NCBI GenBank assembly: GCA_046538105.1
Contig: JBKHJO010000010.1
Coordinates: 1 to 56,735, forward strand
DNA length: 56,735 nucleotides
Direction: 5' to 3'
From: JAWLEV01 sp046538105
Lineage (GTDB): Bacteria; Chloroflexota; Anaerolineae; UBA1429
Each line of letters starts with the position of its first letter. The first letter of the stretch is position 1. Shown piece after piece: positions 1 through 8,413 of the stretch. A program made the translations under genes and the position numbers. A model generated the notes under the pieces. The model worked only from the letters and a program-made list of their open reading frames with translations. It was not told where the DNA came from and ran no database searches.

Positions 1-815
1 TAGCGCCAGTCGCCGTCCGGATAGTACTCATACTCGTTCATTAGCGTCCAGAAATAGACGCAGTTAAAGGCATCGTAACGCGCCACCAGATAGCGCATCC
101 AGAACTGCTCCCATTCCGCCGTAAAGATGTCGCGCCGGTCAAAGGGGGCCTCGAACCCCCAGGCCTCCATGATCATCTCGAACCCCAATCCCAACCCCTC
201 GGCCTCGCGCACCACGCCGTCCACGCTCTGAAAATAGTCCAGATTGAAACGATCGAACAGGGGCTTCTGCTCGCTGCCGCCCCAGGGCCACGTGCGCCTG
301 TCCTGCCACGTGCTGTATCCCTCCGGCGGATGAAAGGGACTCACCGGCACCCGTACGCGAAACAGGTTAAAGCCCTGTTCGGCGCGGCGTGTCAAAAAAC
401 CTTCCACGTCCTCCCCGCAATGGGCCATGCCAAAAAGGTTGTAGGTGGTGTCGCCCAGGAGAAACACTCGCTCTCCCGATTCATAACTGAAACCCCATCC
501 CTGGTCTGGTGTGGCCTGCAGGTACCCCTGTTTTTCCCCATCCTCCACCTGAAAGGTTCCCTCGCCCGTGAGATCGGGGTTCTCCGGCCGCGAGACCATG
601 CGAAAGGAATACCTCCCCGCCTCGGCGGGGTTAAAGCGCACACGCCACGTGTTCTCCCCATCGTAGAACCCGGGCACGGTGAACGTCTGGCCCGACGGGG
701 CCTCGAAAGCCGCCTCCACGATCACGTCGGCAAAGGGATTGTCATAAACCTTCTCCGTATGCAGCACCCACTCCCCCACCTCACGACGCTGGACTCTTTT
801 TGGACTCTCCAACAT
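1..815 (-). CDS. DUF5060/DUF4038-type glycoside hydrolase, N-terminal part (cut by window edge)
   Basis: The reading frame is open from an ATG at 815 to the window edge, giving about 271 codons with no stop. Residues about 15-95 read like a DUF5060 beta-sandwich, with a 'VPGFYDGENTWRVRF' stretch followed by a 'GRYSF' strand. A TIM-barrel-like part follows, containing 'LLGDTTYNLF', 'GFNLFRVRV' and, near the edge, 'FWTLMNEYEYY'. The last has the shape of the acid/base Asn-Glu strand of GH5/GH140-like enzymes. This architecture belongs to apiosidase-like (DUF4038) glycosidases, so hydrolysis of a plant-type glycan is inferred. A GGGAGG ribosome site lies just before the ATG. The gene follows the M20 peptidase by 35 bases on the same strand, so the two are probably co-transcribed. 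The C-terminus lies outside the window. Confidence 0.75.
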   Translation of the reverse strand, partial: MLESPKRVQRREVGEWVLHTEKVYDNPFADVIVEAAFEAPSGQTFTVPGFYDGENTWRVRFNPAEAGRYSFRMVSRPENPDLTGEGTFQVEDGEKQGYLQATPDQGWGFSYESGERVFLLGDTTYNLFGMAHCGEDVEGFLTRRAEQGFNLFRVRVPVSPFHPPEGYSTWQDRRTWPWGGSEQKPLFDRFNLDYFQSVDGVVREAEGLGLGFEMIMEAWGFEAPFDRRDIFTAEWEQFWMRYLVARYDAFNCVYFWTLMNEYEYYPDGDWR

Positions 816-850
816 GCGTACCTCCCTCAAATATCCATCCTCAACTCAAA

Positions 851-2008
851 TCACACCTTCAACAGCGCTGGCACGAGGGCCTGATAGCCTCGAAAGGCCT
901 CTCCCAGCGCCTCCACACACACCGACTCGTCGATGGCATGGGCCACCCCGATATCCCCCGCCCCATAGATGATGGTGGGAATATCCCTCTCGGCCGCGCT
1001 GCTCGTCCCGTTGGTGGAATAGGGAGCAAAATAGTACTCCCCGCTCTGCCCCACGCTCTGCAGAGCCACCAACGCCCGCTGCACCACCTCCTCCGTGGAC
1101 GCCCGTGCCCAGGCGGGATAAAAGTCATCGATGGTGAACGACTCGCCCGTATAGCAGTCGAGGGACGTCCGATGCAAAGCCACCTCGACCCCCTCCAGCC
1201 CTTCCAGCGCCCCCTCCATCCCCGCCAGGACGTTTCGCCGCGTCTCCCCCCGCACCAGACGCCGATCAAAGCGCACCGTGCAGCCCTCGGGAACCATGGA
1301 GGTCCCCGGATAGGGCGCGGAGATCATCTCCACCAACTCGCTCACACCGCAGCCCAGCAGTTCGTCCTGGGGCAGGGGAATCTGCCGCACGCGAGAGACG
1401 GCCTCCATCATGCGATAGACGGCGTTCACGCCTTTTTCCGGCCGGGAGGAATGGGCGGCGACGCCCTCGGCCTCGAGCACCAGGCCGGTGCGTCCCTTGT
1501 GGCCCAACCCCAGGCGCAGGCCCGTGGGCTCGCAGATGACCACGGCGTCGACGGTGTGATGGTCCAGAATATGCCCCAAAGCCAGTCCCTCGATGGTCTC
1601 CTCGCCGACGCTGGCGGACATGATGACGGTGCCTGCAAGATCGTCCCGGGACAACATGCCTATGGCCACCAGGGCCGCCGCCAGGGAGCCCTTGATGTCC
1701 GTCGCCCCACGCCCCCAGATGCGTCCCTCGGCCCGCTCAGCGGAATAGGGTGGAAAGCGCCACGCCTCCGGCTGGGTTGCGGGAACCACGTCCATATGTG
1801 CGTCGACGAGGACGGTGCCTCCCTCTCTCTCACCGTGCACTGTGCCCAGCACGCTGCCCAGCGCATCGCGACGCACCTCATCATAGCCCAACATACCCAT
1901 CTCCTGTTCCACGATATCGGCCACGTCCTGCTCCTCGCCCGACGGGCTGGGACAGCGTACCAAATCCTGACAAAAGGCCGCCACTTCTCCCGTACCGCTG
2001 ATCTGCAT
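851..2008 (-). CDS. M20 family metallopeptidase/deacylase (ArgE/DapE/YgeY-like)
   Basis: This 385-residue protein has the M20 di-metal hydrolase layout. Metal ligands are visible in 'DAHMDVVP' (His71, Asp73) and 'GRGATDIKG' (Asp104). The catalytic glutamate pair is in 'SVGEETIEG' (Glu136/137), a further acidic ligand is in 'ICEPT' (Glu160), and the C-terminal ligand is His in 'GVAHAIDES'. The middle, around residues 180-290, should be the lid/dimerisation domain. The C-terminal 'YSTNGTSSA...IPTIIYGAG' resembles YgeY-type members linked to selenium or purine metabolism. The family also includes acetylornithine deacetylase and succinyl-diaminopimelate desuccinylase, so the substrate is not settled. 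It is a cytosolic enzyme without a signal peptide. The start at 2008 has a GGAG site upstream. The gene is divergent from the thiamine operon. Confidence 0.85.
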   Translation of the reverse strand: MQISGTGEVAAFCQDLVRCPSPSGEEQDVADIVEQEMGMLGYDEVRRDALGSVLGTVHGEREGGTVLVDAHMDVVPATQPEAWRFPPYSAERAEGRIWGRGATDIKGSLAAALVAIGMLSRDDLAGTVIMSASVGEETIEGLALGHILDHHTVDAVVICEPTGLRLGLGHKGRTGLVLEAEGVAAHSSRPEKGVNAVYRMMEAVSRVRQIPLPQDELLGCGVSELVEMISAPYPGTSMVPEGCTVRFDRRLVRGETRRNVLAGMEGALEGLEGVEVALHRTSLDCYTGESFTIDDFYPAWARASTEEVVQRALVALQSVGQSGEYYFAPYSTNGTSSAAERDIPTIIYGAGDIGVAHAIDESVCVEALGEAFRGYQALVPALLKV

Positions 2009-2098
2009 ATGATATATACTCCTCCACTGTGAACCTCACGTGAACCTGTAACGAGTCTAACGTCCTCTATACGATGCGTCAAGGGAATTCCGCAGAAT

Positions 2099-2127
2099 TT
2101 GACGACAGACGATCACTATGGTATACC
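2099..2127 (+). promoter_or_regulatory. Candidate sigma-70 promoter of the thiamine operon
   Basis: TTGACG at 2099-2104 and TATACC at 2122-2127 are separated by 17 bases. They lie about 20 bases before the TPP aptamer, where the riboswitch promoter should be. Confidence 0.55.
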
Positions 2128-2148
2128 TTAAATACCTTCACAACGCGA

Positions 2149-2258
2149 CGTCGCTGGGGAGCGTGGGAAACCAGGCTGAGAGGGGTCCCTGGGCCGAGAG
2201 GGCCTTTGGGCCGACCCAACGAACCTGACCCGGATAATACCGGCGTAGGGAGACGACG
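2149..2258 (+). promoter_or_regulatory. TPP riboswitch (THI element) aptamer
   Basis: The conserved THI-box blocks are present: CTGAGA at 2176-2181 and the GAACCTGA...GGATAAT...CCGGCGTAGGGA block at 2221-2251. An expanded P3a arm fills the space between them. P1 closes through CGTCG at 2149-2153 with CGACG at 2254-2258. The aptamer precedes tenA by about 110 bases and heads an all-thiamine gene cluster, which fits control by thiamine pyrophosphate. The expression platform is described in the next two entries. Confidence 0.95.
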
Positions 2259-2291
2259 AGACAAATGACGCCTTGATGATTCGCTTAATGT

Positions 2292-2323
2292 GGCCGTCTC
2301 CCACGTAGGGGGGCGGCCTTTCT
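2292..2323 (+). terminator. Riboswitch-controlled intrinsic terminator (attenuator)
   Basis: An 11-pair stem forms between 2292-2302 and 2308-2318 with a 5-base loop ACGTA, followed by TTTCT. Its 5' arm (2295-2302, CGTCTCCC) is exactly complementary to 2248-2255 (GGGAGACG), which covers the 3' strand of aptamer P1. Ligand binding, by holding P1, should release the 5' arm and allow termination. Without ligand, the 8-pair antiterminator would form. The U tract is short, so termination may be incomplete. Confidence 0.8.
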
Positions 2324-2340
2324 GGCTTCCGCCCCCCTAC
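2305..2340 (+). other. Alternative 12-bp hairpin that excludes the terminator
   Basis: GTAGGGGGGCGG at 2305-2316 pairs perfectly with CCGCCCCCCTAC at 2329-2340, with a 12-base loop. It uses the same bases as the 3' arm of the terminator, so only one of the two can fold. No T-run follows, so it is not a terminator itself. It would stabilise the read-through state. It ends 26 bases before the tenA ATG and leaves the GAGGAGG ribosome site (2355-2361) free. Confidence 0.65.
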
Positions 2341-2366
2341 AGCCCGCCATAGACGAGGAGGACATT

Positions 2367-3038
2367 ATGGAAAAGAAATTCACCGCCCAATTGTGGGAAG
2401 AGATCGGCCCCATCTACCAGGCTATCCTGAACCATCCCTTTGTCAACGGCCTCACCGATGGTTCCCTGTCAAAAGAGTGTTTTCGTTTCTACACGATACA
2501 GGATGCCCTCTATCTGCGAGATTTCGCCAAGGCCCTGGCCGCGGCGGCGGCCAGGGCTCCTCGCGACGAGTGGACCGAGTTCCTTGCCGCCCACGCCCGA
2601 GATACCCTCGTCGTCGAACGGGCCCTGCACGATAGTTTCTTTGGCGATTGGGATCTCACGCCGGAACAAGTGTACGCCACTCCCGTCGCGCCCACGAACC
2701 TGGCCTACACCTCCTACCTGCTGCGCGTGGCGCATGGCGGCAGTTTTGAGGAGGCCGTGGCGGCCCTACTGCCCTGCGACTGGATCTATATCCAGGTCGG
2801 CAGGGAACTGGTAAAAGGGGGCTCGCCCAACCCCCTCTACCAGCGCTGGATCGATACCTACGCCTCCCAAGAGTTCCGCGATATCGTGCAAGAGTTCATC
2901 GACATGGTGGACGACGCGGCAGAGGAGGCCGGCGAATTTCGCCAAGAGAAAATGCGCCACCACTTTGTCATAGCCAGCCGCTACGAATGGATGTTCTGGG
3001 ACATGGCCTGGCAAGAGGAAACCTGGCCCATCGGATAA
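2367..3038 (+). CDS. tenA: TenA family aminopyrimidine aminohydrolase (TenA_C class)
   Basis: This 223-residue all-helical protein belongs to the TenA/PQQC-like family. It hydrolyses 4-amino-5-aminomethyl-2-methylpyrimidine, a breakdown product of thiamine, to hydroxymethylpyrimidine (HMP) for reuse. The hallmark cysteine is Cys137 in 'LLPCDWIY', which places it in the Cys-containing TenA_C class. Asp47 in 'IQDALYL' and the C-terminal 'SRYEWMFWDMA' glutamate match the other active-site positions. Length is normal for the family. It is the first gene after the TPP riboswitch, has a GAGGAGG ribosome site, and is followed 15 bases later by a second TenA-like gene. It is cytosolic, and thiamine should repress it through the attenuator. 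Confidence 0.93.
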   Translation: MEKKFTAQLWEEIGPIYQAILNHPFVNGLTDGSLSKECFRFYTIQDALYLRDFAKALAAAAARAPRDEWTEFLAAHARDTLVVERALHDSFFGDWDLTPEQVYATPVAPTNLAYTSYLLRVAHGGSFEEAVAALLPCDWIYIQVGRELVKGGSPNPLYQRWIDTYASQEFRDIVQEFIDMVDDAAEEAGEFRQEKMRHHFVIASRYEWMFWDMAWQEETWPIG

Positions 3039-3053
3039 AGGAGGATATGGAGC

Positions 3054-3707
3054 ATGGAATTTATACAAGAACTGCACCGTTGTTACGAAAAAGAGTGGCA
3101 GAAAATGCTAGGCCACCCGTTTCTCACGGAGGTTGCCAAAGGCACCGTCCCTGACGAGCGCTTTATCAACTGGGTGCAACAGGATTATATCTTTGTGCGC
3201 GAGGCCATCCCTTTTATCGCCCTGCTGATTCCCAGGGCTCCCATATCCCACCGCAGGGTGCTTGGCGATACAATCTCCAACTTTTTCCAGGAACTCGATC
3301 TCTTTGAAAAGATGGCCGCCGACCACGGCATCGCCCTGGAGGACGTGGAGCCAACCCCGACGAACCTGGGCTATATAAATTTCCTGCTGACCACGGCGGC
3401 CTTTGAGCCCTATGAGGTGGCCTACACGGTACTATACACTGGGGAAAAGGCATATTCCGACTCCTGGATAGCTGTGAAACAGGCGCAAAAAAGTCCGAGC
3501 AAGTGGCAGGCCTTTATCGACCAATGGAGCAGCGAGGCCTTCCAACAGTGGGTGATCAGCCTGCGCGACGAGGTGAACGCCATGGCTGAAAGCGCCTCCC
3601 AGGATCTCTGTACCAGGATGGAACGCCGTTTTGTGGATGGCCTGCGCCATGAGTATCAATTCTGGAACATGGCCTACCACGGGGAATCCTGGGGCGTGGC
3701 GGAATGA
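3054..3707 (+). CDS. TenA-like protein of the Cys-lacking (TenA_E) class
   Basis: This 217-residue protein is a paralogue of the preceding gene with the same helical plan ('HPFLTEVAKGTVP', 'WVQQDYIFVREA', 'YQFWNMAYHGESW'). The position of the catalytic cysteine reads 'VLYTGEKAYSDSW', without Cys. This marks the TenA_E class. Plant members of that class hydrolyse both formylamino-HMP and amino-HMP, so a complementary step in pyrimidine salvage is plausible here but unproven. It lies 15 bases after tenA, and its last four bases overlap the thiE start (ATGA), which implies translational coupling. A GGAGGATATGGAG stretch provides the ribosome site. Confidence 0.85.
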   Translation: MEFIQELHRCYEKEWQKMLGHPFLTEVAKGTVPDERFINWVQQDYIFVREAIPFIALLIPRAPISHRRVLGDTISNFFQELDLFEKMAADHGIALEDVEPTPTNLGYINFLLTTAAFEPYEVAYTVLYTGEKAYSDSWIAVKQAQKSPSKWQAFIDQWSSEAFQQWVISLRDEVNAMAESASQDLCTRMERRFVDGLRHEYQFWNMAYHGESWGVAE

Positions 3708-4369
3708 GGATGGAGGATGTAGATTGGTCGGTGTATGTCATCACGGACCGTCAAGTTGCTGGCGATAGACCCATCAGCCAGGTAATTGAGGCCGCCCTCG
3801 CGGGTGGCGCCACCATGGTGCAGATGCGCGAAAAGGAAGGGACAACGCGCGAACTCATTGCGCAGGGACGGGCCTTGCACGGGATCACCCGTGCGGCCCA
3901 GGTTCCCCTGATCATCAACGACCGGGTGGACATCGCCCTGGCCCTCGATGCCGAGGGGGTTCATGTGGGCCAGGATGACATGCCAGCCCCCATAGTCCGC
4001 CGCCTTATTGGCCCGGACCGCATCCTGGGCGTCTCTGCGGGCACGGTGGAGGAGGCGCACCAGGCAGAACGCGATGGGGCCACCTATCTAGGCGTGGGCG
4101 ACGTCTACGGCACGCCCAGCAAGACCGACGCGGGCACGCCCATCGGCATTGAGGGCATAGGGGAGATCGCGGCGGCCGTCTCTATCCCCGTCGTGGGCAT
4201 CGGCGGTATCGACGCCGAAAATACCGCCGCTGTCATCGAGGCCGGCGCGGCCGGCGTGGCCATCATCTCGGCCGTCGTCGGCGCCCAAGATCCCCGAGCG
4301 GCGGCCCGACGACTGAAACAAGTCATACGTCAAGCAAAACAGCACAGTGACAGGGCGCGAGGGACATAA
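3704..4369 (+). CDS. thiE: Thiamine-phosphate synthase
   Basis: This 221-residue TIM-barrel enzyme joins HMP pyrophosphate and thiazole phosphate to form thiamine monophosphate. Family motifs seen are 'YVITDRQ', 'MVQMREKEGT' (pyrophosphate-binding Arg/Lys), 'PLIINDRVDIALA', 'GVHVGQDDMP', 'YLGVGDVYGTPSK' and the phosphate-binding 'VVGIGGIDAEN'. Length is typical. The ATG overlaps the end of the TenA-like gene by four bases. The thiM start follows its stop within a few bases. Confidence 0.95.
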   Translation: MRMEDVDWSVYVITDRQVAGDRPISQVIEAALAGGATMVQMREKEGTTRELIAQGRALHGITRAAQVPLIINDRVDIALALDAEGVHVGQDDMPAPIVRRLIGPDRILGVSAGTVEEAHQAERDGATYLGVGDVYGTPSKTDAGTPIGIEGIGEIAAAVSIPVVGIGGIDAENTAAVIEAGAAGVAIISAVVGAQDPRAAARRLKQVIRQAKQHSDRARGT

Positions 4370-4373
4370 AAGC

Positions 4374-5204
4374 GTGAAAGAGTCCGTAACTGAAATCAAA
4401 GTTCATATCGCCAGTGCTCTCTGTCGCATTCGCGAGGAACGCCCTCTGGTGCACCACATCACCAACCTGGTGGTGATGAACGACACGGCGAATCTGACCC
4501 TGCAACTGGGAGCGTTACCCGTGATGGCCCACGCGGCGGAAGAGGTAGCCCAGATGACCGCCCAGGCAGAGGCCCTGGTACTTAACCTGGGCACCCCAAC
4601 GCCGTCCCAAATCGAGGCCATGCGCATCGCCGGCCACGAGGCCAATACCCGGGGGATTCCCGTCGTCCTGGATCCGGTGGGCGTCGGCGCCACAACCCTG
4701 CGCACCGAGGCCGCCCTGCGTCTGCTGGATGAACTCCAGATCGCTGTGATACGAGGGAATGCTGGTGAGATCGATGCCTTGAGGGGCGGTGCAGGCAGAG
4801 TAAAGGGAGTAGAGAGCATAGGCACAGGGGGTGACCCCACCTCCCTCTCCCAGACGCTGGCTGAGAAATATGACACAGTAGTCGCCATCACCGGCGAGCG
4901 AGATACCATCTCCGATGGACAGCGGACCCTGGGCGTGGAGAACGGTCACCATTGGCTGACCCGGATCACGGGGGCAGGCTGCATGACCACGGCCAGCATC
5001 GCCGCCTTTGCCGCCGTGGAACGGGACCCCCTGGTGGCGGCGGTGGGCGGGCTGGCCTGCTTTGGCGTGGCCGCCGAACTGAGCATCGCGGAAGCCAGGG
5101 GGCCGGCCAGCCTCAAGACCGCCCTGTTGGATCAACTATACCACCTGACGAGCGAGCAGTTTATCGAAAATACTTGCATTGTGAATATTGCGACCGGGAG
5201 ATAG
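4374..5204 (+). CDS. thiM: Hydroxyethylthiazole kinase
   Basis: This 276-residue ribokinase-like enzyme phosphorylates 5-(2-hydroxyethyl)-4-methylthiazole (HET), the salvage entry point for the thiazole half of thiamine. Diagnostic motifs are 'PLVHHITNLVVMNDTAN', 'GALPVMAHAAEEV', 'VVLDPVGVGAT', 'VIRGNAGEI' and the catalytic 'TGAGCMTTA' near the C-terminus. I place the start at the GTG at 4374, just after the thiE stop with a GAGGG site upstream. An in-frame GTG at 4347 would add nine residues overlapping thiE and is less likely. The neighbouring ThiW transporter probably supplies its substrate. Confidence 0.93.
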   Translation: MKESVTEIKVHIASALCRIREERPLVHHITNLVVMNDTANLTLQLGALPVMAHAAEEVAQMTAQAEALVLNLGTPTPSQIEAMRIAGHEANTRGIPVVLDPVGVGATTLRTEAALRLLDELQIAVIRGNAGEIDALRGGAGRVKGVESIGTGGDPTSLSQTLAEKYDTVVAITGERDTISDGQRTLGVENGHHWLTRITGAGCMTTASIAAFAAVERDPLVAAVGGLACFGVAAELSIAEARGPASLKTALLDQLYHLTSEQFIENTCIVNIATGR

Positions 5205-5207
5205 ACG

Positions 5208-6233
5208 ATGCAAATTTCTGACCTGGGGGAGTTTCCCCTCATCGATCGCATTAACGAGATCGTGAGCACCGAACGGTCCGACGTCGTCGTGGGCATAGGA
5301 GACGACGTGGCCGTGCTGGTCAGCGACGCCGATGGCGACGACCTGATCCTGGCCACGGTGGACAGCCAGGTGGAGGACATCCATTTCCTACGGGATCTTA
5401 TCACGCCAAAACAACTGGGCCGGCGCGCTCTGGCCATCAACCTCAGCGACATCGCCGCCATGGGCGGCAGGCCCCAGTACGCCCTGGTCTCCCTGGCCCT
5501 GCCATCCGATACAGAGGTAACCTGGGTAAAAGCCCTCTATCGGGGTCTGCGGGAGGAGGGAGATCGCTTTGAGACGGCCATCGTGGGGGGCAACATGGCC
5601 AGTTCCTCGGGCCAGGCCTTTATCGATGTCTGCGTGCTGGGGCGCGTATCGCGGCGGCACCTGCTGCTACGCTCCGGCGCACAGGTCCACGATAAAGTGC
5701 TGGTAACGGGCCATCTGGGAGATGCGGCCGCCGGCCTGGCTGTGGCCCTGGATCCCCATCTCCCCGTCACCGCCTCCGAGCGGGACGCGCTTCTGAGCCG
5801 CTATCTCGTGCCGGAGCCTCGCCTGCCCGAGTCGGCCATCATCGCTCGCTCCGATCTGGCGACGGCCATGATCGACGTGAGTGACGGACTGAGCAGCGAT
5901 ATCGGCCACATCTGCGATAGAAGCCAGGTGGGTGTCCGCTTGTGGGCTGAACGGTTGCCCATCTCTTTGGCAGCGCGCCACGTAGCGGAACTGACGGACA
6001 AACCGGTCTGGCAGTTCCCCTTGGGAGCCAGCGACGACTATGAACTATGCTTTACTGTACCTCCAGACGCAGCGGAGGACTTGATGGTCCATATACAGCG
6101 AAAAACGGCTGCGCCGGTGACAATCATCGGCGAGATCCTCCCCGCAGAAAAAGGTCGGCAGTTGATCCTAGAGGGTGGCGAACGGATATCGCTGGAAGCA
6201 AAAGGGTGGCAACATTTCGCGCCTGAGACCTGA
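5208..6233 (+). CDS. thiL: Thiamine-monophosphate kinase
   Basis: This 341-residue PurM/AIR-synthase-fold enzyme makes thiamine pyrophosphate from thiamine monophosphate and ATP, the last step of the pathway and the source of the riboswitch ligand. Motifs include 'GIGDDVAVL', the metal-binding 'TVDSQVEDIHF', 'NLSDIAAMGG', 'IVGGNMASS', 'MIDVSDGLSSDI' and 'GASDDYELCFTV'. Length is typical. The gene starts three bases after thiM and is followed by thiW after about 30 bases. Confidence 0.95.
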   Translation: MQISDLGEFPLIDRINEIVSTERSDVVVGIGDDVAVLVSDADGDDLILATVDSQVEDIHFLRDLITPKQLGRRALAINLSDIAAMGGRPQYALVSLALPSDTEVTWVKALYRGLREEGDRFETAIVGGNMASSSGQAFIDVCVLGRVSRRHLLLRSGAQVHDKVLVTGHLGDAAAGLAVALDPHLPVTASERDALLSRYLVPEPRLPESAIIARSDLATAMIDVSDGLSSDIGHICDRSQVGVRLWAERLPISLAARHVAELTDKPVWQFPLGASDDYELCFTVPPDAAEDLMVHIQRKTAAPVTIIGEILPAEKGRQLILEGGERISLEAKGWQHFAPET

Positions 6234-6264
6234 TGAGCAGGGTACTAAAGGAGGAAAACAGACG

Positions 6265-6780
6265 ATGCGGACGAACACACGCAAGGTAGCACAGGCGGTG
6301 ATTCTGGTGGCCATTGGCGTGGCCCTGTCCCCTTTTACCTCGTTCCCCATCGGGATCGCCAAGGTAAATCCGACCCAACACTTTGTGAACGTCGTCGGCG
6401 CCATCCTTCTGGGCCCATGGTGGACCCTGATCAACGCCACCATCATCGGCATTCTGCGTAATGCCCTGGGGGTAGGCACGCTGCTGGCCTTTCCCGGCGG
6501 CATGATCGGGGCCTTTACGGCTGGCTATGCCTATCGCTACACAAATAACGCCTACTGGGGGGCCCTGGGCGAGATCGTGGGCACCGGCATCCTGGGCGCC
6601 CTGGTCAGCGGATGGCTGGTGGCCCCTGTATTCATGGGTAGCACCATGGCCATGGGCGTGCTCATCGCCTCGTTCCTCGCGAGCACCATCCTGGGATCCG
6701 TCCTGGGCCTGATGGCGTTGAACATCCTCAGGCGCGCCGGATACGTAGGACGGGAAGGAGAGCGAACACGCAGTGAGTGA
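6265..6780 (+). CDS. thiW: ThiW, substrate-binding membrane subunit of a thiazole ECF transporter
   Basis: This 171-residue hydrophobic protein has about five membrane segments and the start typical of the ThiW family ('VILVAIGVALSPFTSFPIG', 'KVNPTQHFVNVVGAILLGPWW'). ThiW is the S component predicted to bind hydroxyethylthiazole and work with ECF ATPases and EcfT. The start at 6265 has a strong AAAGGAGG site. The longer frame from 6175 runs into thiL and is unlikely. The end overlaps the ATPase gene by eight bases. The dedicated EcfA-EcfT genes that follow make a self-contained transporter. Confidence 0.9.
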   Translation: MRTNTRKVAQAVILVAIGVALSPFTSFPIGIAKVNPTQHFVNVVGAILLGPWWTLINATIIGILRNALGVGTLLAFPGGMIGAFTAGYAYRYTNNAYWGALGEIVGTGILGALVSGWLVAPVFMGSTMAMGVLIASFLASTILGSVLGLMALNILRRAGYVGREGERTRSE

Positions 6781-8413
6781 GCCCGTCGTTCGAATTCGTA
6801 ACCTATATTACCGCTATGGGAACAACGCACCGGACTGGATCCTTAAAAACCTGAACCTGGATATCGAGGCGGGAGAATACGTCCTGATCTGCGGTCCCAG
6901 CGGGTCAGGAAAATCGACACTTTGCCGAGCCCTCAATGGTCTGATCCCCCAGTTTTATGGGGGGCATCTGCAGGGCCAAGTCAGGGTAGATGGGCTCGAC
7001 ACACAGAAACACCCAGTAAGTGAACTGTTCGCCCATGTGGGGATCGTCCTTCAGAACGCCGAGGCCCAGCTCTTCAATAACACGGTAGAAGGGGAACTGG
7101 CCTTTGGGTTGGAGAGCCTGGGATGGCCCCAAGAGGAGATAAACGCGCGCATCAGGGAGGTCGCGGATATCGTGCAGATTACCCACCTGCTGAAGCGAAA
7201 TCCTCACCAACTCTCTGGCGGGGAACAGAAACTCGTCATCATCGCCGCCGTCCTTGCCCCTCATCCAGAGATCCTGGTCTTGGATGAACCCTATGCCAGC
7301 CTGGATCCGGCAAATGTGGATCTTGTGCGCGCCGCGCTGAACGACATCCATGAACGGGGCACCGCGGTGGTGCTCGTGGAGCATCGGCTCGAAAATGTCG
7401 TCGCCGACGCCGACCGCATGCTGGTCCTGCATCGGGGACAGATCGTGCTGCAGGGCACCCCCCGGGACGTGCTGGCCAGAGATATCACACACTTTCAACT
7501 GAGACCTCCCGCTGCTGTGCGCGTGGCGAAAGCCCTGAACCTGGAAAAGATCCCCCTCAATGTGGAATCCTTGATCGCGACGGCCGGGGATCGCGTGCTG
7601 CCCCCCGACCTCTTCCCTCAGCGACAGAAAAAGCATCGCCCCAAAGGCGAAATCCCGCTCCAGGTGCAGGACCTCGCCTTCTCCTTTGAAGGGACGCCTG
7701 TCCTGCAAGGAGTGAACCTCTTCCTGCGGGCAGGCGAGTGTCTGGCCTTGGTGGGTGCCAACGGCTCCGGAAAGACCACCTTGATCAAACACTTTGACGG
7801 GCTTTACAAACCGCAGTGTGGACGGGTGCTCGTTCTCGGTCGGGACACGCGCCGAGCGAGGACTTCCGAGTTGGCCCATCACGTGGGACTGGCCTTTCAG
7901 AACGTCAACGACCAGTTCTTCAAATTCACCGTAAGAGAGGAGATCGAGGTGGGGGCACGAACCCTGAAACGCTATGACGAGAACTGGTTACAGGAATTGA
8001 TCTCCCTGTTTCAACTGGACCCCCTGCTGAATCGCTCTCCCCATCGACTCAGCGGTGGGGAAAAGAAACGCGTCGCCTTTGCCGCCGCTCTCGCAGCCAG
8101 GCCCGACATTCTCGTCCTCGACGAGCCCACCACGGGACAGGACTGGCTCTTCCAACAGACCCTGAGCGGCCTGTTGAACGAACTGCAGGCCCGGGGACAG
8201 ACGGTGGTTCTGGTGACCCACGATCTGGACTTTGCGGAACGGTGCGCCGATCGTTGGGTCTTGCTGGCGGGAGGACGCATCGTGGCCGACGGATCACCCC
8301 CGGATGTGATGAGCGACGCGGAAGCCATGCGCCGGGCGAACCTGAAACCCACCCAGTCCTTCCATATCCGTCAGGCATTGGGGAAAGGAGCGGAAATCCG
8401 TGTTGGCCCCTGA
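6773..8413 (+). CDS. Fused double ATPase of an ECF transporter (EcfA1-EcfA2 fusion)
   Basis: This 546-residue protein carries two ABC ATPase domains in one chain. Domain 1 has Walker A 'GPSGSGKST' (residues 41-49), Q-loop 'LQNAEAQLFN', signature 'LSGGEQK' and Walker B 'ILVLDEPYASLD'. Domain 2 has Walker A 'GANGSGKTT' (from 328), 'FQNVNDQFFKFT', 'LSGGEKK' and 'ILVLDEPTTGQD'. The ECF-type Q-loop motifs and the flanking thiW and ecfT genes identify it as the energising subunit for thiazole uptake. In many bacteria the two ATPases are separate genes. The start is a GTG inside the thiW end, with a GGAAGGAG site. The stop overlaps the ecfT start. Confidence 0.92.
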   Translation: MSEPVVRIRNLYYRYGNNAPDWILKNLNLDIEAGEYVLICGPSGSGKSTLCRALNGLIPQFYGGHLQGQVRVDGLDTQKHPVSELFAHVGIVLQNAEAQLFNNTVEGELAFGLESLGWPQEEINARIREVADIVQITHLLKRNPHQLSGGEQKLVIIAAVLAPHPEILVLDEPYASLDPANVDLVRAALNDIHERGTAVVLVEHRLENVVADADRMLVLHRGQIVLQGTPRDVLARDITHFQLRPPAAVRVAKALNLEKIPLNVESLIATAGDRVLPPDLFPQRQKKHRPKGEIPLQVQDLAFSFEGTPVLQGVNLFLRAGECLALVGANGSGKTTLIKHFDGLYKPQCGRVLVLGRDTRRARTSELAHHVGLAFQNVNDQFFKFTVREEIEVGARTLKRYDENWLQELISLFQLDPLLNRSPHRLSGGEKKRVAFAAALAARPDILVLDEPTTGQDWLFQQTLSGLLNELQARGQTVVLVTHDLDFAERCADRWVLLAGGRIVADGSPPDVMSDAEAMRRANLKPTQSFHIRQALGKGAEIRVGP

